Of a stretch of DNA of 64,000 bases, positions 47,596-58,062 are shown piece after piece; position 1 is the stretch's first letter; every line of letters starts with the position of its first letter. The position numbers and the translations under genes were made by a program. Source of the DNA: Marisa cornuarietis (Eukaryota; Mollusca; Gastropoda; Architaenioglossa; Ampullariidae); assembly GCA_004794655.1 (NCBI GenBank), contig SMMW01000125.1, positions 62,001-126,000 of the forward strand. The letters run 5' to 3'. The notes under the pieces were generated by a model. The model had not been told where the DNA came from and did no database searches. It saw only the letters and a list, made by a program, of their open reading frames with translations.

Positions 47596-48119
47596 CTGTA
47601 AAGGAACCACATCGTGAAATGAGTTTAACATAACCTCGACAGAGGTAACATCCAATAAATGAAATGTCCTGAATATTAAAATATTATATGCAATGTTATT
47701 AAGATTCAGTAGCTTAGAATGGCTATAGCAGGTCAATAGCTTGAGTTTATTTAAGCGGATCATTTATCTCGCACAGGGCGTACAGAGATGACGAGGACAA
47801 TAACGTTCACCAAAGAAGAAAAATTCGCTTATTTACTCAACAAATATCAATCACACTCACACTCAGTCCCAATGTGTCACACACCCAGTCACACGCACAC
47901 TTGCGGACGCAACTACACGCACTGCCTTTTATACACCCCTTTCCACAAACAGTTATTTGCACCACATACATATGCAGGTAAATACACTACCACTTCCTTT
48001 TTTTCACATAAAGATACAATAACCTACATGAACTAATTATTAACTTCACATTTTAAAGTCGTCAAAACACATATGCGAGCAGGCAGACGTGAGTACTAGC
48101 TCAGTGCAAAGGGACACAT

Positions 48120-48680
48120 TTAACTAGAATTGGTCCAGACACGAGAAACGACGGAGTTTAGGAAAGCTACAGCTTTAAAGGGTTTCTGATGAATGGTGTT
48201 GTTGAAGGCGGAGCTGTAGTCTACAAAGAGGACGCTAGCATAGGAGCCATAGGATTCAAGGTGCTGGAGGATGAAGTAAAGTGCCAAAGAGACAGGCTCT
48301 TCCATCGACAAATTAAAGACAGAGATTAGTCTGCCTGTGGCAGAGCATAAAAGATGTCTGTGAAGCGTTATTTTCCGAGCTTTCATCACGACAGAAGTCA
48401 AAGGTCACTGGTCTATAATCGTTTAGTGATGTCACCCGGGTCTTCTGCGGGACAGGGACGATAACCGATGCCGTAAAAGAGCGGTACGAAAGAGAGCTGG
48501 AGGGATATATTGAAGATATCAGCGTAGACAGAGGAGAACTGCTCGGGGCATTGTCTCAGTGTGGAAGCAGACACTCCGTCATTGCCTGCTGCTGTCCTGC
48601 AGTTTTGTCCTCTGAATAGGTTGCGCACCTTGTGCTCACATACTCGAGGGAGCTGGTAGTGGGGATGCAGGCGCTGGAGT
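48120..48680 (-). mobile_element. Degraded LINE reverse transcriptase remnant in copy B intron
   Basis: Minus-strand pieces: NDGVSASTLRQCPEQFSSVY (GPDGVS-type block), VPLFYGIGYRPCPAED, TSVVMKARK and ASVLFVDYSSAFNNTIHQ (RT catalytic region A). Frameshifts separate them. Rex1-like in style. Confidence 0.7.
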
Positions 48681-48897
48681 TGTGTACCTGTAGCCGCTGA
48701 TATATACGTCTTACCCTCTAAATGGCTTTGCTAACTGACAACATTCATTAGTAACCAACATTATAGTATCACAACCAAACACTTTACATGTCGTATCGTA
48801 TACTGATTAAAAATAGATTTTACATATTTTAGTTTTAAAAGGTACTTTGTGACATAGAGTGTAGGATACATAAAAGAGAACAGAAAGTTACTAAAAC

Positions 48898-49643
48898 CTG
48901 AATCAGCTGGTTGTCGCCGGAGATGGGCTGTTGAACTTGACAAGCAGTGAGGTTGGGAACAGCGATGACCTTAGTGTCCGACAGACCGGGAGACATGTCG
49001 GAAACCAGGTGAGACAACATGGCCTCCGCCTTGTCTAGCTGTGACACGGAATCTTTCAGTTTCTTTTTAATATTATGGTCTACATTCGTCTGTGACATGT
49101 TCACAGCTCTTGTATTGTCACCAAAAGCCTTCACCTCACAGACTACCAGTCCATATTGTCGATGAATCAGAAGCACATCAAAGTCTTCCTTTTCCAGTTT
49201 CGTGATAGAGAAAGTGGAAGGTTGGAGGGTCGGGGTAGCTGGGTAGCGGAGGCAGCGTAACAAGGTTCACCCAGGTACTGTCCGAACTGAAGCTGAGTCA
49301 TTCCAACCATGACATCTCTGTTCTCTTCACACATTTTCTGAAGACAGACAAAAATCCGTTGCATGGCTGCATCATCTCTGAGGTCACTGTCCTGAAGGCG
49401 AGGAGGCTGAGGACTGGGCGAATGAGAAGCATAAGATGAACTGGTCGGCAGTTGGTTAGACTGACCAGCCTGTCCAGGTGCTGACTGTAGGACAAGAACA
49501 TCCTGACCTGCAGTCGACTGTCTGGTCATCGGCACGCCGTTGATGTAGACAGGAGGCAGGAAGTAGGCGCGAGAGTCGAGATCAGGGAACGCGGCCTCAA
49601 CCCACTGTAGCCAGAATGTCTGGGCTTCTTGTGATAATGTTTC
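48898..49643 (-). CDS. Copy B second exon: NERD-like nuclease domain, frameshifted
   Basis: A probable acceptor ttgacaaag precedes ETLSQEAQTFWLQWVEAAFP. A longer Ser/Pro/Gln-rich linker than in copy A follows, then MQRIFVCLQKMC and YLGEPCYAA. After the frame change near 49190 come DFDVLLIHRQYGLVVCEVKAF and QLDKAEAMLSHLVSDMSPGL. Length 746 bp; one base short of phase 0-0. Confidence 0.75.
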
Positions 49644-49951
49644 CTTTGTCAATACCATTTTTGCAAAATATACATCATCTATTATTCTCGAGTCATTTAC
49701 TTTCTGTTAGCATTACATTCTTTTACATACTGTTGTACTACACATTGTTTTTAAACAAACTTTTGAACTAGTCGTCTGATTTAGGAAAGTGACCAGCAGA
49801 TCAGAGACACTTCACAGACGCTCCTACTGTTGCTGCTAATGAAGAAAATGGTTTTCTTTTCATGTCAGGGGCTAAATCTTTTTGTTGCTGTGTTCTCACT
49901 AAAACATCCCTCCCCTACCATCAGTACTCTTTATTTCCTTCCTTGTCTCAC

Positions 49952-49984
49952 CTGTTGTGGAGGAGACGACAGATGACTAGACAT
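49952..49984 (-). CDS. Putative first coding exon of copy B
   Basis: ATG at 49984 opens MSSHLSSPPQQ, 11 codons to the good donor CACAACAG/GTGAGA in phase 0, which fits the phase-0 acceptor of the next exon about 300 bp away. No second copy is available for comparison, so this is a context call. Confidence 0.45.
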
Positions 49985-51032
49985 TGTTGACAGAAACAAG
50001 TCTGTTGGAGGCAGCGTTGCCACTTGCTCTCTTTTTCAGGACAGGAAAGCCATAGTGTGTCTGTAAAGACACCAAGTTTCACTCCGTTCAGCACTGGACG
50101 TATATTAGAACAGAATAGAACAAAAGCTGTTAAACATGCACGACAATGACTTAGTGAGACATTGAGTGTGTACGAGTCTTGACAGTGAGACGCATGTGCA
50201 CGTTTGAGTGAGAACTTGTGGACCTCTTTGTAATTAGGGCCACAAAAGATATGAGCTGAAATGTATTGTCTTCAGTACTTCTAGTTCTGACATTGCCAGC
50301 AAGACTGAGGCATAAACACTGCACACAGCCTCTGAAGCTTTATGATGTTTTCAATCTGTCTTGATAAGATTTATTGGTTGTCTTGTATATTTCGTTTAAA
50401 GAGGAAAAGCTAGAAATATTTCACACAAAGAAAAGAGTGGACACTCCGTAGAATTACTTGAGAGATGATCAAATGAAGAAAATATTTTTAAGGTATAGCA
50501 TGTTTTTAGAGTATTTCTCCCAGACAAAATAGTTATCTTTATAACAGGATCCCGACACATTTTGAAATTTACTTGTATTATCTTTCAAGTTATAATCAAA
50601 CAGCTACTGCTCAAACTTGCTTTATTTTATTAAGTTTGACAAGATATAAAAATGACAGCTTATACAGTTGTGGATGTCTTTATCGGTAAATGAATCTCAC
50701 TCACAAATTACTTAAAACTGTTAAGGGAATTGTTCAATGGCCAACATTCTTTCTCGTCGTTTTATTAACAAAACAAGCACATTAACAGAACTTTTATGTT
50801 ACTGTGTGTCCAGCATTTTATAATTCGCTTGCCAGCTGTGGCGGGAAAAAGGACCATTTTGTGCAATTGTTTTTGAAATGTACACAATCTTTTTTTTTAA
50901 ATTACACAAATGTTTTTAAAGTGTACACAATTATTCAACAACGTACTTCGGCCAGGTCTGTCCATAAAAAATATCGTTGACATTGCTGTGTACCTTAGAG
51001 TACAGTTGTGACCTACAAGTGTTCATTGTTCA
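49985..51032. other. Presumed upstream region of copy B
   Basis: AT-rich, no supported gene. The promoter of copy B should lie just right of 49985, but no motif is identified. Confidence 0.4.
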
Positions 51033-51178
51033 TGGATTTACAAAGGATGATGACATGGAAAAGTTTTGGCTGGTAAACGTGTTTGGGGATATTTGTGCAT
51101 GTGCAGACATGTCTGTGTGTGCAGCATTTGTGGAGACACTTTGTAATGCTATGAACGCCTCCATCAGGAGGTGAGGAG
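51033..51178 (+). other. Exon-like segment of unknown gene
   Basis: A plus-strand frame (FIVHGFTKDDDMEKFWLVNV, FGDICACADMSVCAAFVETL, CNAMNASIR) ends at a good donor context AGGAG/GTGAGG at 51172. A degraded relative lies at 46150-46300 in the same orientation, so it is a duplicated segment. Family not recognised. Confidence 0.35.
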
Positions 51179-51329
51179 ATTTTGTAACATACCATCATTT
51201 TTACACTCGCAACGGGCATTTGAGACATGAGCTTGTTTATTGACGGAGTTGAAAAGACATATTACAAAAAGAAGCAAAGTCTGAGATAACGTGCAATTGT
51301 ATTTTGTTTCTACAAAAAATATCAGCACC

Positions 51330-51585
51330 AACCTGTTGTTATTTGAAGCCATGGCAACATCACGGAAGAAGCTGACGATGACGGCGAGCTTGGGGTTTGG
51401 TGAAAGAGAGCTGACGCCGGACTGTTTGCTGCTCGCGACAAACACAAACTTTCTTCGTCTTCAAGACTGTCACGTGACAGCTGCCTGCCAGTCACTGCTG
51501 ATGTGTGGGTAGGATATTGGTGTGTCACTGTGATTACATTGTAAGAAAGCTTGTGATCTGTGGGAATGTAATCACACAATGGCAG
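51330..51585. other. GC-richer exon-like segment, strand uncertain
   Basis: Plus strand: MATSRKKLTMTASLGFGERE, LTPDCLLLATNTNFLRLQDC up to TGTGG/GTAGGA. Minus strand: a Ser/Pro-rich frame between an acceptor (acccacacatcag) and AACAG/GTTGGT. Either could be an exon; no family recognised. Confidence 0.3.
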
Positions 51586-52289
51586 ATATTTTTAAAGTTG
51601 GTGCTTTCTAAGTGTCGTGGTGTTGGTCAATCACCAGCCAGACACAAACAGCGACGCGAGGTGTGGATGGCGTACCAAGAGGGAAATTTTCCCTAATTTT
51701 TTCTCTTCAGCTAGAAAAAGAAAAACTCGGTAGAAACCAAAGTATTTCATTTATATTATACTCAGAAGTTGCTATCCAAGTCAATATATATATAGATATA
51801 ATTCCTTTCTGTAGCTACACAATGCATTCTAGCAATACAATTCAAGTCTCTGCGTACAGAAAGATTTCTCTACGGAACGAGTCTGGCTCATTTGCCTATG
51901 GGACAAGAAGGTCAAAAATCAACCAGTCAGTGCCCTCATGACATGGTCTTACGTTCTTACTTCTGATGCAGGACCGGCGACCAAGACAAGCCTTGGCCCC
52001 GCATATATTGTGTGCTACATGTGCAACAGAGCTTTCACAGTGGTTGAATGGCAAAACATCAATGCCGTTTGCAGTCCCCATGGTGTAGAGAGAGGCAAGC
52101 AACCACTCAAATGACTGTTACTTCTGCATGGTTCCTCCTCTTTTCGGTGGGACAACGAAGCAAAAGAAGTCGAGTAATCTACAAGAAGAGTAATCTACCC
52201 CAACATTTCATCTGCATTGAGACCAGTTCCACATGGTTAGGGACTTCCTATTCCATAACCTACAGCAGAATATTCTCTTGATTGAGCTG

Positions 52290-52751
52290 ATGAGAACGAG
52301 GGGTGAGCCGACCTGTTCTTCTCCTGGTCAGTCAGCATGCAGTAATCCTTTTTTTCACTGATGCATCATCAACCCCACACACAATAACACAGGAAGAACT
52401 AAATGACCTGGCTCGTGATTTATCCAAGAACAAGGTGGAATTACTAAGCTCAAGACTCCAATAATGGAATCTTCTGGAAGAAGATATCACAATTACTTCA
52501 TTTTGAAAATCGCCATCAGCAGCTGGAGCCTTTCTTCCGAAATTAATATAATCTGGTATTCTTTATCCGATACTGAGGGCCTCATGAATTCTTTAGAAAT
52601 CACTCATTACCCAAAAAAATGGAGACTATTTATAGACTCTTTGAAACTAAGTATTACGGCTGTGCTTTTGTACAATGGAAACCGTCTTCCATGTATTCCA
52701 GTAGCACATGTTGTCTGCAAGAGGTGTACGATAAATAAAAACAGCTACTGA
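52290..52751 (+). pseudogene. Fragment of a repeat-associated protein family
   Basis: Pieces NDLARDLSKNKVELLSSRLQ, WNLLEED, then in another frame GLMNSLEITHYPKKWRLFID, SLKLSITAVLLYNGNRLPCIPVAHV. The WRLFIDS-x-KxSxxAVLLxNGN block recalls a multicopy protein family seen in many invertebrate genomes and tied to mobile elements; this is from memory. Broken by an internal stop and frame changes. Confidence 0.5.
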
Positions 52752-52978
52752 ATTCCATTGAGTATAACAAGTACAGCTGACACTTTGTGGCGATTCGAAG
52801 ATAGTTACCCTTTTAACGGTATTGCAGCAAGAATATACAAAATACATGTGATTCTTATGTAAGTGGGGTACCCAAGCAAGGAAACTGCACTACTTGCGGA
52901 AAGAATGGACTCGCAGACAAAATGTTGCAGATGGAGAGAAGAATATCCAGCACCCAATTCTGCTCGAGGTTCACAAAA

Positions 52979-54083
52979 TCCTGTGCTGACGACACGCAGC
53001 TTTACTGTTCCACTCCACCGGCTGAGTCTCACTCTGCTATTAGCTCTCTAGAAACTTGTATCAGCGATGTCAAGGGCTGGATGGTAAAAAACAAGCTTAA
53101 ACTAAACGATGATAAAACCGAAGCCCTCTTGTGCCATAGAAGAAGACATCAACCTTCACTCGCTATTCTGCCCAATCACATCAAGGTGGGCGAAACCAAC
53201 ATCACCTTCACATCATCCGTTAGGAATCTCGGATTTATTGTCATTGATGACATGACACTAGATAAACATGTTACAGCTGTCTGTCAGTCTGCCTACTATG
53301 AGCTCCGTAAGATCAGTGCCATCCGTCATTTTCTCTCTACACGTGCTACCAACACTCTTGTCTGTGCGTTTGTTCTTTCTCGACTTGACTACTGCAACTC
53401 CTTGCTGGCAGGCTGCCCCTCATCCCTCATTGAGAGACTCCAGAGAATACCGAACTCCGCTGCACGTCTGGTGCTTAGAGCCACGAAACGGGACCATGTC
53501 ACTCCTCTCCTTCGTTTTCTACACTGGCTACCCATCCGTTCTCGCATTCAGTACAAACTGTGCTGTGTTTTAATTTCTTAGCTGGCTCCTGTCCTGACTA
53601 TTTCTCTGAACTTTTCATCCCTTACATGCCGGCCAGACAACTACGTCTTTCTCTGATGACCGTATCCTAACTGTTCCTGTCACCAGAACAACAACATATG
53701 GTCACAGGACTTTTGGCTACTGTGCAGCAAAACAATGGAACTCTCTTCCTTTCCATATCCGCCACCTTCCTACAACTGAATCCTTCAAATCTGCACTGAA
53801 AACGCACCTCTTCCTTGAGCATTTCTCCTAACACAGTCCACACAATGCTCGTCCTTCTTACCCTCCCCCTTCTGCTCTTGCTAATTTTCTCTCCATCTTT
53901 CTCTGCAGAATCACTATATTTTCTATGTTCTGTTACTTGGTGCCTTTTTGTGTTTTCAATCTTTGTTTTCTGTTTGTCGTCAGCACTGTCGTTTATTCTT
54001 CGCCCCTCGTGTTCTATCCATTTAGTCCATGTCTCTTCCTAAAACCATGCTCTCTATGAGTGTGAATATGCGTTATAAAAATC

Positions 54084-54161
<78 letters not shown>
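52979..54161 (+). mobile_element. L2-like LINE copy, 5'-truncated and frameshifted
   Basis: From the ADDTQLYCS catalytic box onwards it matches the 58.1-59.7 kb copy at over 90% by eye, including VKGWMVKNKLKLNDDKTEAL, RNLGFIV and SRLDYCNSLLAGCPSSL. A 4-bp deletion near 53562 shifts the frame and produces an early stop. Ends with (ATT)n at 54085-54161. Confidence 0.9.
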
Positions 54162-54806
54162 GAGAAGGGGAACAATCTACCTACCAAGGCAAGGTACCCT
54201 TCACAGCTGCGGGCCCGGGTACAGCATTCCCACTGCTCCCCCTCTTGTTGAGCCTGATGTTACATCACACAATGTACATCACACACTACATACACCTGAT
54301 TCGAAACATACTGTCACGCACAACAGCCACATGGATATCGTCTGGACGAGCCCAACTGTGAAAGGCTAAAAGGAAAAGCAGAATGTTGAGTTATACTTTA
54401 GCAATGGTTCACGAACCGCAAATAAACCGCAGCGGACACCAGCACCAACACTAACACCAACAGCAACACCAGCAACTCCTTAAGGCGGCCCAAGCAGACA
54501 GTGAAGGGATGGAGGTGGGGTTCCCAACAAAAGAAGGCCGTGTGCAGCGAGGCGTTGTTTCACCTGAATCAGGTTATAGGGCTACCGATGTTCTCGTACC
54601 GCGCACTGAATGTTCTTTTCCAGTGCGTGCAATGATTCTATATCCGAGCTCATTCTGTTTGTGTGACAGTGAGAGAATATATAAGTGAGTGCGTGTGATC
54701 GTGAGAGACATTGTTTGATTGAGTGAGTCATTGATTGATGATTGATTATGGACTTTACCATTTCTGAAGAGGTGTAGCCCATATATAAAACATATATACA
54801 TCTGTG
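54162..54806. other. Non-coding DNA
   Basis: No feature beyond short Thr/Pro-type low-complexity at about 54430-54480. Confidence 0.4.

Positions 54807-54861
<55 letters not shown>
54807..54861. repeat. (GT)n microsatellite
   Basis: About 27 GT units. Confidence 0.95.
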
Positions 54862-54863
<2 letters not shown>

Positions 54864-54887
54864 ATGAGAAAACTCTAGGGGGTATGT

Positions 54888-56091
54888 AACAATCGGCCCA
54901 CTTAGTGTCCAGGGCGCCTTGTTGACAAGCCTGAGGCCCTTTGGCGAGGAAGTAGGGGGCGTATGTTTGGTATAGACGCGTAAGTGGCGCGTGGAACAGA
55001 CGACCCTAAGTGATTTTGGCCGCCATGCGTGACCGATGGCTGGCTAAACGTAAACAAAGTCTGGAGAGAGGGAGCACACCTGTTCCCGCCAAATCACGTA
55101 ATTAGACAGGGGGGAGGAGGTTTAGCCACGTGTAACAGTGGCCACCTATAGGCGTGGCCTGTGGTCAGAGAGAAATCTCCTCCTGTCGTTTGCTGACTCT
55201 AATTGTAGCTGATTGGATGATGAGTTATTGACCAATGGCATCCCTCGATGTATGTATCTGTGAGAATGTGGAGAGATAAATAGAGAGACAAGAACACACT
55301 TCACTTGCTTTTCGACGAGACGTGAGTTTGGACGAAGCAACGGTCATAGCCGAAGCGACTTCAGCTTCCTAACGCCAGCTACACTTCTGCTTGGAGACCG
55401 AGTCTTAGCCACGAGGGCAAGACTCGGGAGAGAAGAAGTTGGGTTAGAGAACCTTGAGAGAAGGAGGCAAGTCAGTGACGAAGAACTGTCAGTACTACCT
55501 GCTGTCGCCGTGGAAGGAAGGGCTACGTGACTGTGGGCTCGCTCTACTGGTGTGAGAGGTAGACGTCCAACGTTGAGGCCGTCAGAAGTCGTCGGTTCTC
55601 AAGGACTGAGACCGTCTGTGGTGGTGTTCGTTTGGCGGCTGTACGAGGCATTACGGTCGCCGAAGAACCCACGTGCGTACCTTCGAGTGGTACCAAGCTC
55701 GAACCTGTGTCACCAGAAGAAGCAGTCGTCGCTCTCTGACGGGGTGACAGTTCGAGGAGGAAGACGTCGGATCATCAGACTACACGTCGAGGGAAATCGT
55801 CAGTGTGTCGCGACAGTCAGACCGAAGTATTGGACTCTCAACAAACCAGCTGTAACAGAGCTAAGTTGGTGCGTTTGTGAGTGTGTATGGTATTTGTAAA
55901 GAGAGGCAACAGCACTGTAACATCAGAAGTACGCTTTATCACGGATAGTATTGGGACCCCCCTAGACGAGTCCATTTTGATTATATTGTGTTTTGCTTGA
56001 AATGAATTTGTAATTAATAAATATTTTCTTATTGTTAAAATCACACGTCGTTGAGTATTGCGTTCGGGGAAGAGCAGGGGTGGGGGCTCGT
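54888..56091 (+). other. Possible LTR of an old LTR retroelement
   Basis: Begins TGTAACAATCGGCCC. It has a GC-rich body, a possible TATA-like gataaatag at about 55275, an AATAAA at 56014-56020 and, about 60 bp on, TGGGGGCTCGT (56081-56091), complementary to a tRNA-Pro 3' end as in many primer-binding sites. No gag or pol follows. Boundaries and identity are tentative. Confidence 0.3.
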
Positions 56092-56251
56092 GAGCCAAGT
56101 TGTGTAACTGAAGGAGCGACGTGTGATTATCGTGTGTTTTCCCCTGCAGCTTATGTTGACATGGGCGGCTAGTGTTGTGTAACTAGTGCCCACGTGCCCT
56201 TTCCCCGGGGCCAGTATCCACGTTCTGGTTGAAAGACCACGGGTACTGTCA

Positions 56252-56255
<4 letters not shown>

Positions 56256-56292
<37 letters not shown>
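56256..56292. repeat. (GT)n microsatellite
   Basis: About 18 GT units just right of the LTR-like region. Confidence 0.9.
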
Positions 56293-56294
<2 letters not shown>

Positions 56295-58062
56295 CCGGCG
56301 AGACATTGGAGTCACTAGGGCCTAGTGACTAGGCCGTGGTGCTGCCCCATTGAACCACAGGTAACGGTTTAAAGGATCGACGAGGCGGAAGTGTTAACAG
56401 GATTGAGTCATCTGTAGTGTTTCTTGTTTCCTGCCTCTGTACAAGTCAGACTGCAACGATCTTATCGACAAGGAAAGAAAGAATGAAACTTAGACCCTTG
56501 AATGGTGAATGAGACCAGCTCTCTATCTTGAGCCACAGTTTTATATTATTTCACTTCGCTTTATTAGAGCATCTCTCTATAATACACTATATCTGCATAT
56601 TACATCCTTCGAAATCAGGCTTTCGCTCTATTTGAGCTCTTCTCTAGTTCTTCATCCATATCTGTATATTCGTCCATCTCTGTGTACATTCAATAATCTC
56701 TATGCTGACTCTCAAGTGCAGTACTTTTCTTATTTCCTCAACATCATATCCACACAAGTGGCTGTTATCCATTACAAAGCCTTAACTTATAACTTTCAGT
56801 TACTCCGTGTTCTCAATTGACAATCAGAAAGATCAAGAAACATTTGCTTCTCATAAATCTTTTCAATGATTCCTTAATCCCACCACATCTTTTCGAAATC
56901 AAACATAAAATTATGTGCGCGTGTTTCCATTTCATATTTACGTATCTGACCGGTAGAAATGTGAGAAAGGGTATGATCTAGAAACGAACTCGCTTACTTC
57001 TACCTATCAGATACTGCGAGGTTTGTTGTTAAATCAGTTATATCAGTGCAAGCTGTGTAACACTCACTGTAACTTGCTGTCACATATAACACATCCATCT
57101 CCTCCATATCCTCCATCTCCTCCATCTCCTCCATATGTGAAATGAACAGAACGCTATTATCTACTCGGTCGTAAATTCACAGACAATAATATTGACAAGT
57201 CACTTGTTACTTGTGCTGCAGTCAGAAACAGTGTGAAAGAAAGTTACTTGTGTCACACTCATCTATGACATGTATGTGTTATGTATAGTTACATCTGACC
57301 GCAATGTCAGTCGTGGCACTGTTTTATAATGTAACTTATGCACACGACACTAGAGTGTTTGGTGACACCAGAGTCTCCCGTGTCCTTCGCAACACTCAAT
57401 GTTGTATGTCTCTGACGACGACGTCGATGAAAGTGTCAGACGATGATTGCGGACAAAACTCGGCAGTAGGAAATAAATGGGAACATTGTGGTGAGAGAAC
57501 AGAATTTTAAAGGTGACCGGTGTTTTGAAGGCAAGATAAACAAAAACTACACCATTTGGATGTCTGTTTTCTTACGTTCACAACTAACATATTTTCTATT
57601 GCATTTTCCATTTTCTATTATATTGACTAACAAGTATGCGCAGTAATGAATACAATATACATACCCTCCCTCTCCAGTGTTATCACGTGACTTGACTGAC
57701 TATTCTTTTGTGGGCATAGACGGTCGCTTCGACTATCTCACTTATTGTACAGTGTTTATTGTACTTAATGTCAAAGTATGAAGATGAATAATGTTACACT
57801 GTACACAGATGTTATGTCAGAATAACTGTGACAATAGTTACACTGTACAAGTGTAGTGTTCAGGATAAGTAACAAGTAATGTATTACTCTGTGCACTGTT
57901 GATTTCATAGCAGTAAGACGCCTTGTAATGTAAAATGTCACACAACACTTGCTGTAGGTGGTCCTGTTGAAGAAAACTTGAGGACATTTCGGAATCTTCA
58001 AACATTGAACATGGAAAACAACGAGTGGAAGTAAAAGGTTTACAAGATGAGCGTGATGGCCT
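56293..58062. other. Non-coding DNA
   Basis: Only unsupported short frames; the 68-codon frame at 57304-57510 has no recognisable motif. A small (CTCCATMTC)n tract is at about 57090-57135. Confidence 0.4.

Larger units (their letters stand above)
41490..49984 (-). pseudogene. Copy B of NERD-like nuclease / SF1-type helicase-like ATPase gene (frameshifted)
   Basis: Six exons: 49952-49984, 48898-49643, 47391-47595, 44062-44500, 42057-42415 and 41490-41830. If three indels are discounted the lengths give 720 codons with consistent phases (0,0,2,2,1), the same plan as copy A. Domain order: short N-terminus, PD-(D/E)XK/NERD-like nuclease, linker, P-loop ATPase with Walker A and an intact Walker-B Asp-Glu, and SF1 motif IV-VI-like blocks. 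Lesions: a 1-nt loss near 49190, a 1-nt loss near 47410, a 35-nt deletion at 44393/44394 and a weak donor (CAG/GTTTTA) after the second exon. It is probably a pseudogene, though assembly error could explain single-base losses. A LINE remnant lies in its second intron. Confidence 0.75.

Noticed and set aside
55552..55899. 115-codon Arg/Val-rich frame
   Set aside because: Lies inside the LTR-like unit and lacks any motif.
57304..57510. 68-codon plus-strand frame
   Set aside because: No recognisable domain or paralogue; length is within chance expectation.
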